Shown here: one piece after another, positions 1-5,532 of the stretch | How the letters are laid out: the number at the start of each line of letters is the position of its first letter | Position numbering within the stretch: the stretch's first letter is position 1 | The notes under the pieces: generated by a model | What the model was told of the DNA's origin: nothing | Database searches by the model: none | Seen by the model: the letters and a program-made list of their open reading frames with translations, nothing else | Assembly: GCA_047972265.1 (NCBI GenBank) | Contig: JBKEAM010000043.1 | Span: forward strand, 1 to 12,031 | Direction of reading: 5' to 3' | DNA length: 12,031 nt | Source of the DNA: JAAYCI01 sp047972265 | GTDB taxonomy: Bacteria; Bacillota; Clostridia; Oscillospirales; Ruminococcaceae | Position numbers and translations under genes: made by a program

Positions 1-116
1 TTGCCTCACTTTGGCATACATCTGTTTTAAAATTATTTTTATCCCCCACCATCGGGGCATGTTTGTTTTATATTTGTTGATAAACAGTTTATAAATTAAC
101 TTATATGCATTTTATT

Positions 117-168
117 AAAACAAAAAACAAGCGAGGCATTACAGGGCCAATACGCTTGTTTTTGTTTT
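117..168 (-). terminator. Intrinsic terminator downstream of citrate synthase
   Basis: The arms at 117-133 and 153-168 are complementary over about 16 bases (CGCTTG core plus an A/T run) around a 19-base loop, with one extra A in the left arm. Read on the minus strand, the second arm ends in CGCTTGTTTTTTGTTTT, a good U tract. It lies about 45 bases beyond the citrate synthase stop. The arms are A/T symmetric, so it could also stop transcription arriving on the plus strand. Confidence 0.75.
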
Positions 169-172
169 ATTA

Positions 173-201
173 TGCACCCCGTGCAGTTATTATGGGGTGC
201 A
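173..201 (-). repeat. GC-rich hairpin just past the citrate synthase stop
   Basis: TGCACCCC (173-180) and GGGGTGCA (194-201) form a perfect 8-bp stem with a 13-base loop. It lies 12 bases past the citrate synthase stop and before the main terminator. There is no U tract next to it, so it more likely protects the mRNA 3' end or assists termination than terminates alone. Confidence 0.5.
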
Positions 202-212
202 GGCTGCCTTAT

Positions 213-1604
213 TTAATTTTCTTCAAGGTTTGGTGTTTCTGCCGCGCGTTCTTCTAGCGGAGAATACTTTTGCCTTACGCCAAGGTACTTATAGGCCGGG
301 CGGATAATCCTGTTGGCAAAAATAATTTCTTCCGAACGGTGCGCACACCAGCCGGGAATACGGCTAATGGCAAAAAGAGGTGTAAACAAATCTTCTGAAA
401 TACCCAGCATACGGTAAATCAAGCCCGAAAACAGGTCCACATTGGCGCAAACATCCTTGCGGCCTTTCTCCTGCGCAAACACCTGTGGCCCTAATTTTTC
501 TACCGCGCAAAGCAGTTTAAAGTCATCGCCAAATCCTTTTTCGCGCGCGAGGTTTCCTGCATGGCTGCGCAAAATAACCGCCCTCGGGTCGCTTACAGTA
601 TACACGGCATGGCCTAGCCCATAAATTAAACCGGAGCGGTCCCCCTCCTGCTTACGCAGGATACGGCGCAAAAATTCTGATATTTCGTCTTCGTCATCGT
701 AATTTTTAATATTATCCCGCAGCACGTCCAGCATTTCCATAACTTTATGGTTGGCACCGCCGTGTTTTGGCCCCTTTAGGCTGCCAATACCCGCAGCAAT
801 GGCACTGTAAGTGTCTGTGCCAGAACTGGAAAGCACCCGGCACGCAAAGGTAGAGTTGTTGCCGCCGCCGTGGTCTGCGTGCAGCATAAGGCAAAGGTCT
901 AACAACTTTGCCTCTTCTTTAGAATATAGCTGGTTTGCCCTGTAGGTAGACAAAATATGCTCTGCGGTAGATTGCCCCGCCTGCGGCATATGAAAATACA
1001 TAGATTCTTTATCGTATACGCGCCGCTTAACCTGGTACGCATTTACCATAATAGTGGGCAGCGATGCAATAAGGCGGATAGACTGCCTGATTACGGTTTG
1101 CAGGTCTTGCGCTTCTGCGTCATCGTCGTAGGCATACAGCGCCAATACGCTGCGTGCCATATTATTCATAATATTGGGGCTGGGCGCTTTCATTATCATG
1201 TCCTCTGCAAACGAGGGCGGCAAGCAGCGCCATTCTTGCAAAAGCTCTGTAAAATGCTGCAACTCTGCCTTGCTGGGCATGGTGCCAAACAGCAAAAGCC
1301 AAATTACCTCTTCAAACATAAAGCGGTCTTCTTCAAAAGAGGCCTCTACCAGTTCCTGCACATCAATGCCACGATAAATAAGTTTGCCCGGGCAAGCCGT
1401 TTTTACGCCATCTTCCATGGTATAGCCCACAACGTCGCAAACATTGGTAAGGCCTGCAAGCACACCGGTGCCGTCTGCATTTCTTAAGCCACGTTTTACG
1501 CCCAATTTTTCCGAGGTTTCAGGGTCTATATAGTTATTTTTTTCGTACTCATCACAAAGATACCTGATAGAGCGCTCTCCGCTCTGCCTTACCTTCTCCT
1601 CCAC
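213..1604 (-). CDS. gltA: Citrate synthase (citrate/2-methylcitrate synthase family, clostridial type)
   Basis: It condenses oxaloacetate and acetyl-CoA to citrate in the cytoplasm, the entry step of the TCA cycle; in anaerobic clostridia this mainly feeds 2-oxoglutarate and glutamate synthesis. Counting from the GTG at 1613, the conserved blocks are LMLHADHGGGNNS at 243-254 (catalytic His region), GPKHGGAN at 281-288 (second catalytic His, H284), YGLGHAVY at 331-338, CANVDLFSG at 389-397 (catalytic Asp, D393) and RIPGWCAHR at 418-426 (substrate-binding Arg). All key residues are present and the length is normal. Start choice: the GTG at 1613 overlaps the Shine-Dalgarno AAAAGGGG (1620-1613), so the in-frame GTG at 1604, 8 bases downstream of it, is the better start and gives 463 residues. 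Methylcitrate synthase activity cannot be excluded from sequence. No aconitase or isocitrate dehydrogenase gene lies next to it here. Confidence 0.95.
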   Translation of the reverse strand: MEEKVRQSGERSIRYLCDEYEKNNYIDPETSEKLGVKRGLRNADGTGVLAGLTNVCDVVGYTMEDGVKTACPGKLIYRGIDVQELVEASFEEDRFMFEEVIWLLLFGTMPSKAELQHFTELLQEWRCLPPSFAEDMIMKAPSPNIMNNMARSVLALYAYDDDAEAQDLQTVIRQSIRLIASLPTIMVNAYQVKRRVYDKESMYFHMPQAGQSTAEHILSTYRANQLYSKEEAKLLDLCLMLHADHGGGNNSTFACRVLSSSGTDTYSAIAAGIGSLKGPKHGGANHKVMEMLDVLRDNIKNYDDEDEISEFLRRILRKQEGDRSGLIYGLGHAVYTVSDPRAVILRSHAGNLAREKGFGDDFKLLCAVEKLGPQVFAQEKGRKDVCANVDLFSGLIYRMLGISEDLFTPLFAISRIPGWCAHRSEEIIFANRIIRPAYKYLGVRQKYSPLEERAAETPNLEEN

Positions 1605-1629
1605 ATCCGCCACCCCTTTTAAAAATAGA

Positions 1630-1683
1630 AAAAGACTTAAAAAGTCTTTTCAACATTGTACCTTTAGCCTATTAAAAACACAA
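1630..1683 (-). promoter_or_regulatory. Probable gltA promoter and 5' leader hairpin
   Basis: On the minus strand TTGTGT (1683-1678) and TACAAT (1660-1655) are 17 bases apart, a plausible sigma-A promoter with a weak -35. The predicted start falls near 1649, so the RNA would begin almost exactly with a 9-bp hairpin, AAAAGACTT / AAGTCTTTT (1630-1638 and 1642-1650), with a 3-base loop. A U-rich run follows, then the ribosome binding site. A second possible promoter lies upstream: TTGACA at 1760-1755 and TATAAT at 1740-1735, but its 14-base spacer is too short for a normal promoter. The remaining A/T-rich spacer up to 1942 holds no gene that I can support. Confidence 0.5.
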
Positions 1684-1942
1684 TAGACAAAATTAATATT
1701 TATGCAGACAAATTGGGCATACCAAACTTGGCACATTATAAATACGTTTTTATATGTCAAAACAAGCGGTATTTGTATAATATGCAACAAAAATCATTCC
1801 ATAACGGCTATTTTTTCTCCCTTTTATCTGTGGCAAATTTATCTGCTTTAATTTATGGCTGTAAAATGATTTTATGTTGTAAAAATTCACCATTTTGTGT
1901 ATTTTTACATTTTTACATTGCATATACACTTTTAAGTTGGTT

Positions 1943-1981
1943 TTAAAACAAAAACTCCCCACCGGGCAAAACCCGGCAGGA
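1943..1981 (-). terminator. rpsD intrinsic terminator
   Basis: Read on the minus strand, CCGGG and CCCGG (plus-strand arms 1962-1966 and 1972-1976) form a GC stem extended by flanking TCC/GGA pairs around a TG/TG mismatch. It is followed by AGTTTTTGTTTT. It lies about 20 bases past the S4 stop codon. Confidence 0.85.
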
Positions 1982-2002
1982 AGTATGCTTGTCATCATAA
2001 AT

Positions 2003-2596
2003 TTATTTAGAGTATAACTCTACAACCAGACGCTCCTCAATAGGATATTCTACATCCTCACGGGCAGGCAACTGGGCAATTGTCGCTTTCATCTGTTCTT
2101 TATCAAAAGACAGCCATTGGGGACGTGCATAACTTTGTGTATAGTCCAGTACTTCTTTTACATGTATAGAGCCACGGGATTTGGGGCTGATTTCAATAAC
2201 ATCGCCTTGTTTTACTTCAAAAGATGGAATGTCTACTTTTTTGCCATTTACAAGCATATGCCCGTGCTGAACAAATTGCCTTGCTTCGGGCCTTGTGCGC
2301 GCAAAACCAAGTCTAAAAACAACATTGTCCAACCTTTGCTCTAGCAAACGAAGCATATTTTCGCCTGTCATGCCCTGCATTTTTGCACTACGCTCATATA
2401 AAGTATGAAATTGCTTTTCCAACACACCATATATAAACTTCAGCTTTTGTTTTTCTCTCAATTGCAGTGCATATTCGCTGCGTTTACGCGGGGTTGCTAT
2501 CTGCCGGTTAGACGGCTTTTTGGCATATCCCAACGAAGCAGGCTCTAACCCAAGTGTGCGGCAACGTTTAAGAATTGGCGAGTGATTTCGTGCCAT
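2003..2596 (-). CDS. rpsD: 30S ribosomal protein S4
   Basis: S4 is a primary 16S rRNA-binding protein that starts assembly of the 30S subunit body. The 197-residue protein opens with MARN and has the N-terminal S4 region (about 1-87, with SEYALQLREKQKLKFIYGVLEKQF split across 40-63). The RNA-binding S4 domain follows at about 88-150 (RLDNVVFRLGFARTRPEARQ, then LVNGKKVDIPS and GDVIEI), and the C-terminus is ERLVVELYSK. Only one Cys (C12) lies near the N-terminus, so this is the zinc-free type. The ATG at 2596 has a perfect AAGGAGG at 2610-2604 with 7-8 bases of spacing. As in many Firmicutes, rpsD stands alone outside the alpha operon, with its own promoter and terminator. In Bacillus the stand-alone rpsD is autoregulated by S4 through its leader; whether that applies here cannot be read from the sequence. 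Confidence 0.98.
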   Translation of the reverse strand: MARNHSPILKRCRTLGLEPASLGYAKKPSNRQIATPRKRSEYALQLREKQKLKFIYGVLEKQFHTLYERSAKMQGMTGENMLRLLEQRLDNVVFRLGFARTRPEARQFVQHGHMLVNGKKVDIPSFEVKQGDVIEISPKSRGSIHVKEVLDYTQSYARPQWLSFDKEQMKATIAQLPAREDVEYPIEERLVVELYSK

Positions 2597-2630
2597 AATG
2601 TTTCCTCCTTTCTATCTGTTTCGCAATTAT

Positions 2631-2648
2631 AGTTAGCAACAACTAACT
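2631..2648 (-). repeat. Inverted repeat in the rpsD leader
   Basis: AGTTAG (2631-2636) and CTAACT (2643-2648) are perfect 6-bp arms around CAACAA. If transcription starts near 2653, this hairpin sits at the 5' end of the rpsD RNA, about 35 bases before the start codon. It is a candidate regulatory or stabilising stem. It also touches a second TATAAT (2631-2626, minus), so an operator role is possible. Confidence 0.4.
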
Positions 2649-2659
2649 TTTGCCATTGT

Positions 2660-2688
2660 ATTATACACTTACTTTACAGCTTTGTAAA
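2660..2688 (-). promoter_or_regulatory. rpsD promoter, with a palindrome covering its -35
   Basis: On the minus strand TTTACA (2688-2683) and TATAAT (2665-2660) are separated by exactly 17 bases, a near-consensus sigma-A promoter about 70 bases before the rpsD start codon. The -35 hexamer is one arm of a perfect inverted repeat: TTTACA at 2673-2678 and TGTAAA at 2683-2688, with 4 bases between. This could be an operator or chance in A/T-rich DNA. Confidence 0.7.
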
Positions 2689-2742
2689 TAGTAGCTAATT
2701 TTAACCAATACGGTTTGCATTTTAAGCTTTTTAATTGTTATT

Positions 2743-2776
2743 TATTTGGCAAGATGCACCATTATTTAGCCAAATA
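2743..2776. repeat. Inverted repeat in the rpsD / PAS gene spacer
   Basis: TATTTGGC (2743-2750) and GCCAAATA (2769-2776) are perfect 8-bp arms with an 18-base spacer. On the plus strand they are followed by GGCTGTTTTTT, which resembles a terminator, although no plus-strand gene lies upstream to be terminated. It could be a regulator site. The rest of the 2611-2980 spacer holds the two divergent promoters and no gene I can support. Confidence 0.4.
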
Positions 2777-2828
2777 GGCTGTTTTTTACTTCTCATTTAC
2801 AAAAATAATGAAAAAACGTTGTTTTACG

Positions 2829-2858
2829 TTGACACAAAATATACTTATACGATATAAT
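2829..2858 (+). promoter_or_regulatory. Consensus sigma-A promoter of the PAS gene
   Basis: TTGACA (2829-2834) and TATAAT (2853-2858) both match the consensus perfectly, with an 18-base spacer. The predicted start near 2865 gives a leader of about 115 bases. The -35 also borders an AACGT/ACGTT inverted repeat (2815-2819 and 2826-2830). A perfect promoter for a signalling gene suggests that repression or leader control sets its expression. Confidence 0.85.
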
Positions 2859-2870
2859 TTATCTGCATTT

Positions 2871-2888
2871 ACAATGTACGTAAATTGT
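2871..2888. promoter_or_regulatory. Candidate operator palindrome at the PAS gene transcription start
   Basis: ACAATGTACGTAAATTGT is an 18-base inverted repeat centred on TACGTA, with 16 of 18 positions symmetric (the pair at positions 6 and 13 does not match). It begins 13 bases after the -10 element, so a bound dimer would block initiation or early elongation. The regulator is unknown. Confidence 0.5.
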
Positions 2889-2980
2889 TTTTTAAATATA
2901 TCTCTTTTTTACCGGTAATGCCTTTACGGCTGGGGGTATTTGTTAAAAAAAACGATACAAGTAAAGCAGGAATGTAAAAG

Positions 2981-3907
2981 ATGGAAAAAGAAAAGCTCTA
3001 CCTTACAATTTTAGACAATTTAACAAATGGTGTGTACTTTGTAAACAGAGAACGCCAAATAACTTTTTGGAACCAAGCTGCCGAGGATATCACAGGGTAC
3101 TCCCGTGAAGAAATGCAGGGCCGCTTTTGTGCCGAAAGCCTTTTGGAGCATGTGGACAAAGAGGGTAACCCGCTGTGCATAGTAGGGTGCCCATTATACG
3201 AAACCATGGAAGACGGTGCCAGACGACAGGACGAAGTTCTTGTTCGCCATAAAAAGGGACATCGCATTCCTATTATTGTTACCGCTATCCCCATTTACAG
3301 CGACGAAAATAAGGATGAAATTGTGGGTGCTGTAGAGCTTTTTACACCGGCGGCCCCACATATATATGAGGCAAACCTTTTAGAGTCTTTATCGGAGCAG
3401 GAATCTACCAATCCCTTGGCTTTATTGCCCCGCAGAAAATTTTTAGAAAGACTGCTAAATTTTAAGCTGGATTTATACAAGCGTTTTTCTCACAAGTTTT
3501 GCGTAGCCATTGCCGAAATAGACAATGCCGAGCAACTTATTGAGACCTATGGCAGAGAAATGTATGATGATGTGCTAAGCGCCATTGGTAAAAGCATACG
3601 CCATAGCCTGCCGCAGGGGGATTCATTTGGCAGTTGGGGCGATAACGTGTTTTTAGGGATTTTTGACATTAACACCAATGGCGAAGCAAAATCGATAGGC
3701 AACCAAATACAGATGCTGATTAACCGCTCTGAAGTTGTAGAAAACGGCGAACGATTGATTGCCTCGGTATCTGTAGGTGTTTCCATCATACAGCGCGACG
3801 ATAGTTTTGAGAGCATTACAAAACGCGCCGAAGCACTTATGAACATTAGCCGCAAAGAAGGCGGAAATTTTGTTTCGATTGAGGAAACCACACTCGTCCA
3901 CTCTTAA
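2981..3907 (+). CDS. PAS-domain sensor with degenerate GGDEF domain
   Basis: The N-terminal PAS domain spans about residues 5-125 (GVYFVNRERQITFWNQAAE, then DITGYSREEM). It carries the Cys pattern seen in many bacterial PAS-diguanylate cyclases: C50, H57, D59, LC66, C70-P, followed by HKKGHRIPI. The C-terminal half (about 140-300) has the GGDEF fold: NPLALLPRRKF in place of D.LTGL.NRR, AEIDN at 178-182, and SVSVGVSI at 262-269. The active site is not intact. The usual RWGGEEF reads SWGDNVF (218-224), the first metal Asp of DID is Glu179, and the inhibitory-site RxxD reads PQGD (211-214). The protein is therefore unlikely to make c-di-GMP and may act by GTP or ligand binding or by protein contact. 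No signal peptide or membrane segment is visible, so it is probably cytosolic. The ATG at 2981 follows a modest GCAGGA about 9 bases upstream. It is a single-gene unit. Confidence 0.85.
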   Translation: MEKEKLYLTILDNLTNGVYFVNRERQITFWNQAAEDITGYSREEMQGRFCAESLLEHVDKEGNPLCIVGCPLYETMEDGARRQDEVLVRHKKGHRIPIIVTAIPIYSDENKDEIVGAVELFTPAAPHIYEANLLESLSEQESTNPLALLPRRKFLERLLNFKLDLYKRFSHKFCVAIAEIDNAEQLIETYGREMYDDVLSAIGKSIRHSLPQGDSFGSWGDNVFLGIFDINTNGEAKSIGNQIQMLINRSEVVENGERLIASVSVGVSIIQRDDSFESITKRAEALMNISRKEGGNFVSIEETTLVHS

Positions 3908-3914
3908 ATAACTA

Positions 3915-3956
3915 TAATAAAAAAGACACCTTCAAAAGAGGGTGTCTTTTTTATTA
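3915..3956. terminator. Bidirectional terminator between the PAS and ECF genes
   Basis: TAATAAAAAAGACACC (3915-3930) and its exact reverse complement (3941-3956) form a perfect 16-bp stem with a 10-base loop, giving a U run on both strands. It follows the PAS gene stop by 7 bases and the convergent ECF gene stop by about 26 bases, so it can serve both. Confidence 0.95.
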
Positions 3957-3982
3957 TGCTACTCTTCTACAAATACCCGGTT

Positions 3983-4507
3983 TTATACCGCCTGCACCAA
4001 TTTTGCTTTGCGCAAGGCAATAACAATAAGCGGGATTACAACCAGTTGAATGATAATACCGGGCAAAGAGGTAACAAATGCGCTGGTTAGCCAAACAACC
4101 ATCGAGTACTCCCCTGCCCTAAATATAACGGCATTTAGTAATCCATACACAAGGCGCCCGCACATCATTGCACCAATAAGAGCAGTATAAATATTGGCTA
4201 TGCTGCTTTTGGTTTTAATAAAGTGGATTAAAAGCCCTGCAACAAGGCCGTATACTGCAAGCTCGCACAGCATGCTGGGCAAATAGGCAACCGGCGGCAT
4301 ACCTGTAATAAGGCTGGAAAGCAGCGGTGTAAGCAGCCCCGCAGCCAACCCATACAGCGGGCCGCAAAGCAATCCACTAAGCAAAACCGGGATATGCATG
4401 GGCAGCATTACACTGCCCGCATTTGGAATAGAGTGGAATGCAAAGGGCAGTACCACCCCCAAAGCAATACACAGTGCGGTGATTACTAGCTTTTTGGTGT
4501 GTTTCAT
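3983..4507 (-). CDS. ECF transporter S component (substrate-binding membrane subunit)
   Basis: This is a 174-residue, very hydrophobic protein with about six membrane segments (roughly 7-27, 36-53, 55-69, 75-97, 103-127 and 145-166), the size and layout of energy-coupling factor S subunits. These capture a vitamin, cofactor precursor or metal and pair with a shared EcfA/A'/T module encoded elsewhere. Segment 1 has the AxxxA pattern (A11, A15) that S units use to contact EcfT. The loop blocks MLPMHIPVLLSGLLCGP and GMPPVAYLPSMLCELAVYG resemble the broad PF12822-type S family. The substrate cannot be read from sequence. The ATG at 4507 has AAGGGGG 7 bases upstream. Its promoter and a structured leader ending in a terminator suggest control by transcription attenuation, probably by the transported ligand. 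No EcfA or EcfT gene is in the window. Confidence 0.85.
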   Translation of the reverse strand: MKHTKKLVITALCIALGVVLPFAFHSIPNAGSVMLPMHIPVLLSGLLCGPLYGLAAGLLTPLLSSLITGMPPVAYLPSMLCELAVYGLVAGLLIHFIKTKSSIANIYTALIGAMMCGRLVYGLLNAVIFRAGEYSMVVWLTSAFVTSLPGIIIQLVVIPLIVIALRKAKLVQAV

Positions 4508-4521
4508 AAAAGATCCCCCTT

Positions 4522-4639
4522 ATAAAAAATAAAAAGGCCCGGTTTTGATAAAACAAAACCGGTACCTTCGTGATACCTTAATTTACTATTAAACGTTACC
4601 ATCTTGGCTTCTGCCACATACGCCGCCTTCTGGCAACGT
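4522..4639 (-). promoter_or_regulatory. Structured attenuator / candidate riboswitch in the ECF gene leader
   Basis: The predicted RNA starts at about 4639 and opens with a 9-bp stem: ACGTTGCCA (4639-4631) with TGGTAACGT (4601-4593), one G-U pair. It encloses a hairpin TGGC-AGAA-GCCA (4616-4605). Next comes GGTATC-ACGAA-GGTACC (4577-4561), a 6-bp hairpin. Its last bases are shared with a terminator, CCGGTTTTG (4562-4554) with CAAAACCGG (4547-4539), followed by GCCTTTTTATTTTTT. The first hairpin overlaps the terminator and so could act as an antiterminator. GTTGCC (4636-4631 region) can alternatively pair with GGCGGC (4627-4622), which would break the first stem. I do not recognise the TPP, FMN, cobalamin, THF, preQ1, SAM, glycine, purine or T-box consensus. 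The terminator part is strong; the riboswitch reading is inference. Confidence 0.6.
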
Positions 4640-4643
4640 ATTT

Positions 4644-4672
4644 ATTGTACTAAACACAATGTAAACTGTCAA
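4644..4672 (-). promoter_or_regulatory. ECF gene promoter overlapping the DUF3842 stop codon
   Basis: On the minus strand TTGACA (4672-4667) and TACAAT (4649-4644) are exactly 17 bases apart. The TGA stop of the upstream DUF3842 gene (4671-4669) is part of the -35 hexamer. I see no terminator between the two genes, so the leader can receive both new and read-through transcripts. Confidence 0.85.
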
Positions 4673-5103
4673 ATGAAAGTATTTAGTTCTTCTATAATAA
4701 TATCAACCGCTTTTTGAATTAGGTCTCCTATTGGTATCCCTTCGGCACCGGCTACCACATTATCGCACCTATCAATGGGAATTAGCACTTTTTTACCATC
4801 GTTTTGCCCCACTGCCACCGCCATTGCCGGGGTAACCTCCCCATGCAGTGCATCTGCAATTACAATGCCCAGCGGCCCCGCAATAATATCTGCTGTTCTG
4901 CTTGCCACAACCACTGCGTTTTCTCCGGTAGCGGCACTGTATGCCCCGCCTTTAAGCATATTTTCGGTTGCAATGCTGTTGGTGCCAACGGCCAGCAAAT
5001 CCATATCTTTACCACTATTACACAGTGCGGCAACCAGCTGCCGCCCAATTTTGCCGCCCTGCCCATCAATAATTACCACTTTACACTTTTTGCTTGCCGC
5101 CAC
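4669..5103 (-). CDS. DUF3842 family protein
   Basis: This small cytosolic protein of about 144 residues belongs to a family common in Clostridia, with no established function known to me. Conserved blocks (numbered from the GTG at 5103) are IDGQGGKIG at 12-20, which resembles a nucleotide-binding glycine loop at the end of a first beta strand; LAVGTNSIAT at 37-46; ATGENAVV at 58-65; GPLGIVIADALHGEVTPAMA at 76-95; and IPIDRCDNVVAG at 110-119. The alternating strands and helices suggest a Rossmann-like fold. Start choice: an upstream TTG (5124) is in frame, but AAAAGGGG (5120-5113) sits 9 bases before the GTG at 5103, so the GTG is preferred. The ECF S-component gene lies downstream on the same strand, with its own promoter. 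The family assignment is by recognition of the motif set; any activity is unknown. Confidence 0.8.
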   Translation of the reverse strand: MAASKKCKVVIIDGQGGKIGRQLVAALCNSGKDMDLLAVGTNSIATENMLKGGAYSAATGENAVVVASRTADIIAGPLGIVIADALHGEVTPAMAVAVGQNDGKKVLIPIDRCDNVVAGAEGIPIGDLIQKAVDIIIEELNTFI

Positions 5104-5179
5104 TGTTTTATTCCCCTTTTGCAATTTGTAGCAAAATTAGCACACCATACTTATCACGCTTTTTTGCCCTTATATTTTT

Positions 5180-5188
5180 TGGTATAAT
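5180..5188 (+). promoter_or_regulatory. Extended -10 promoter of the small orphan gene
   Basis: TGGTATAAT (5180-5188) is a TGnTATAAT extended -10 element. The -35 region 17 bases upstream is only a T run (5160-5165), which is usual for extended -10 promoters. Transcription would start near 5195, about 30 bases before the start codon. Confidence 0.65.
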
Positions 5189-5226
5189 ACGGGTATATTT
5201 TATTAATTAAAAAGGAGCTTAGTTTA

Positions 5227-5532
5227 ATGAGCATTGATACATCTGCCAAGGGCAGCCCAGCGTCCACTGTAAGTGTTTGCAGCCATCTTACCCAGCCGGG
5301 CGCTTTTGTAAAACGCGCCTACGCCTTTACAAGCGGCACCAAAGTATACCTTTGCAGCTCTTGTGTGGCAAATGCAACAGAATACGCCGAAATTACCGAC
5401 ATCCCCTTTAACGAATTGTGCGCCGCTTACCCCGAAGTGGCAGAAACCGAAGATATGCCCAAAGGCTGGATGCTGCAAAAAGCAGAGCCGGACAGCAACT
5501 GGATTGATTTTAAATTAAACGAAGAGGAATAA
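5227..5532 (+). CDS. Small uncharacterised protein with CxH...CxxC pattern
   Basis: I do not recognise this 101-residue protein. It has no signal peptide and no membrane segment, and its C-terminus is acidic (ends LNEEE). Two paired sites stand out: C18-S-H20 and C43-S-S-C46, about 25 residues apart, which could form a small zinc site; C65 is a further Cys. The tail KGWMLQKAEPDSNWIDF (79-95) is Trp-rich. The start is well supported: the ATG at 5227 follows AAAGGAG (5211-5217) by 9 bases and lies behind an extended -10 promoter. Both flanking genes are on the other strand, so it is a single-gene unit and context gives no role. Codon use and ribosome binding site look like a real gene. Confidence 0.75.
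   Translation: MSIDTSAKGSPASTVSVCSHLTQPGAFVKRAYAFTSGTKVYLCSSCVANATEYAEITDIPFNELCAAYPEVAETEDMPKGWMLQKAEPDSNWIDFKLNEEE

Noticed and set aside
41..70. CCCC/GGGG hairpin followed by GTTTGTTTT, as a terminator for a plus-strand gene left of the window
   Set aside because: The stem is only four GC pairs plus a mismatch, and no gene can be confirmed upstream because the window begins there. The first 30 bases could be the end of a frame (stop at 28-30), but this cannot be supported.
957..1487. Open frame of about 176 codons on the plus strand
   Set aside because: It lies fully antisense to citrate synthase, whose conserved motifs fix the coding strand.
1735..1760. TTGACA...TATAAT (minus) as the main gltA promoter
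   Set aside because: Both hexamers are perfect but only 14 bases apart, too short for efficient sigma-A use. The 17-base-spaced pair nearer the gene was preferred.
1713..1998. Short open frames on both strands in the gltA/rpsD spacer
   Set aside because: They are A/T-rich and overlap each other on opposite strands. The minus-strand frame runs through the rpsD terminator, and neither has a ribosome binding site or recognisable domain.
2865..2980. Cyclic di-GMP riboswitch in the leader of the PAS/GGDEF gene
   Set aside because: The leader has only a small CCG/CGG hairpin and none of the conserved GEMM-I or GEMM-II sequence blocks.
4561..4577. GGTACC segment of the ECF leader as a T-box, or its ACGA loop as a guanidine-II riboswitch
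   Set aside because: The T-box needs UGGNACC in a conserved longer block plus stem I features, which are absent. Guanidine-II needs two hairpins with ACGR tetraloops, and only one five-base ACGAA loop is seen.
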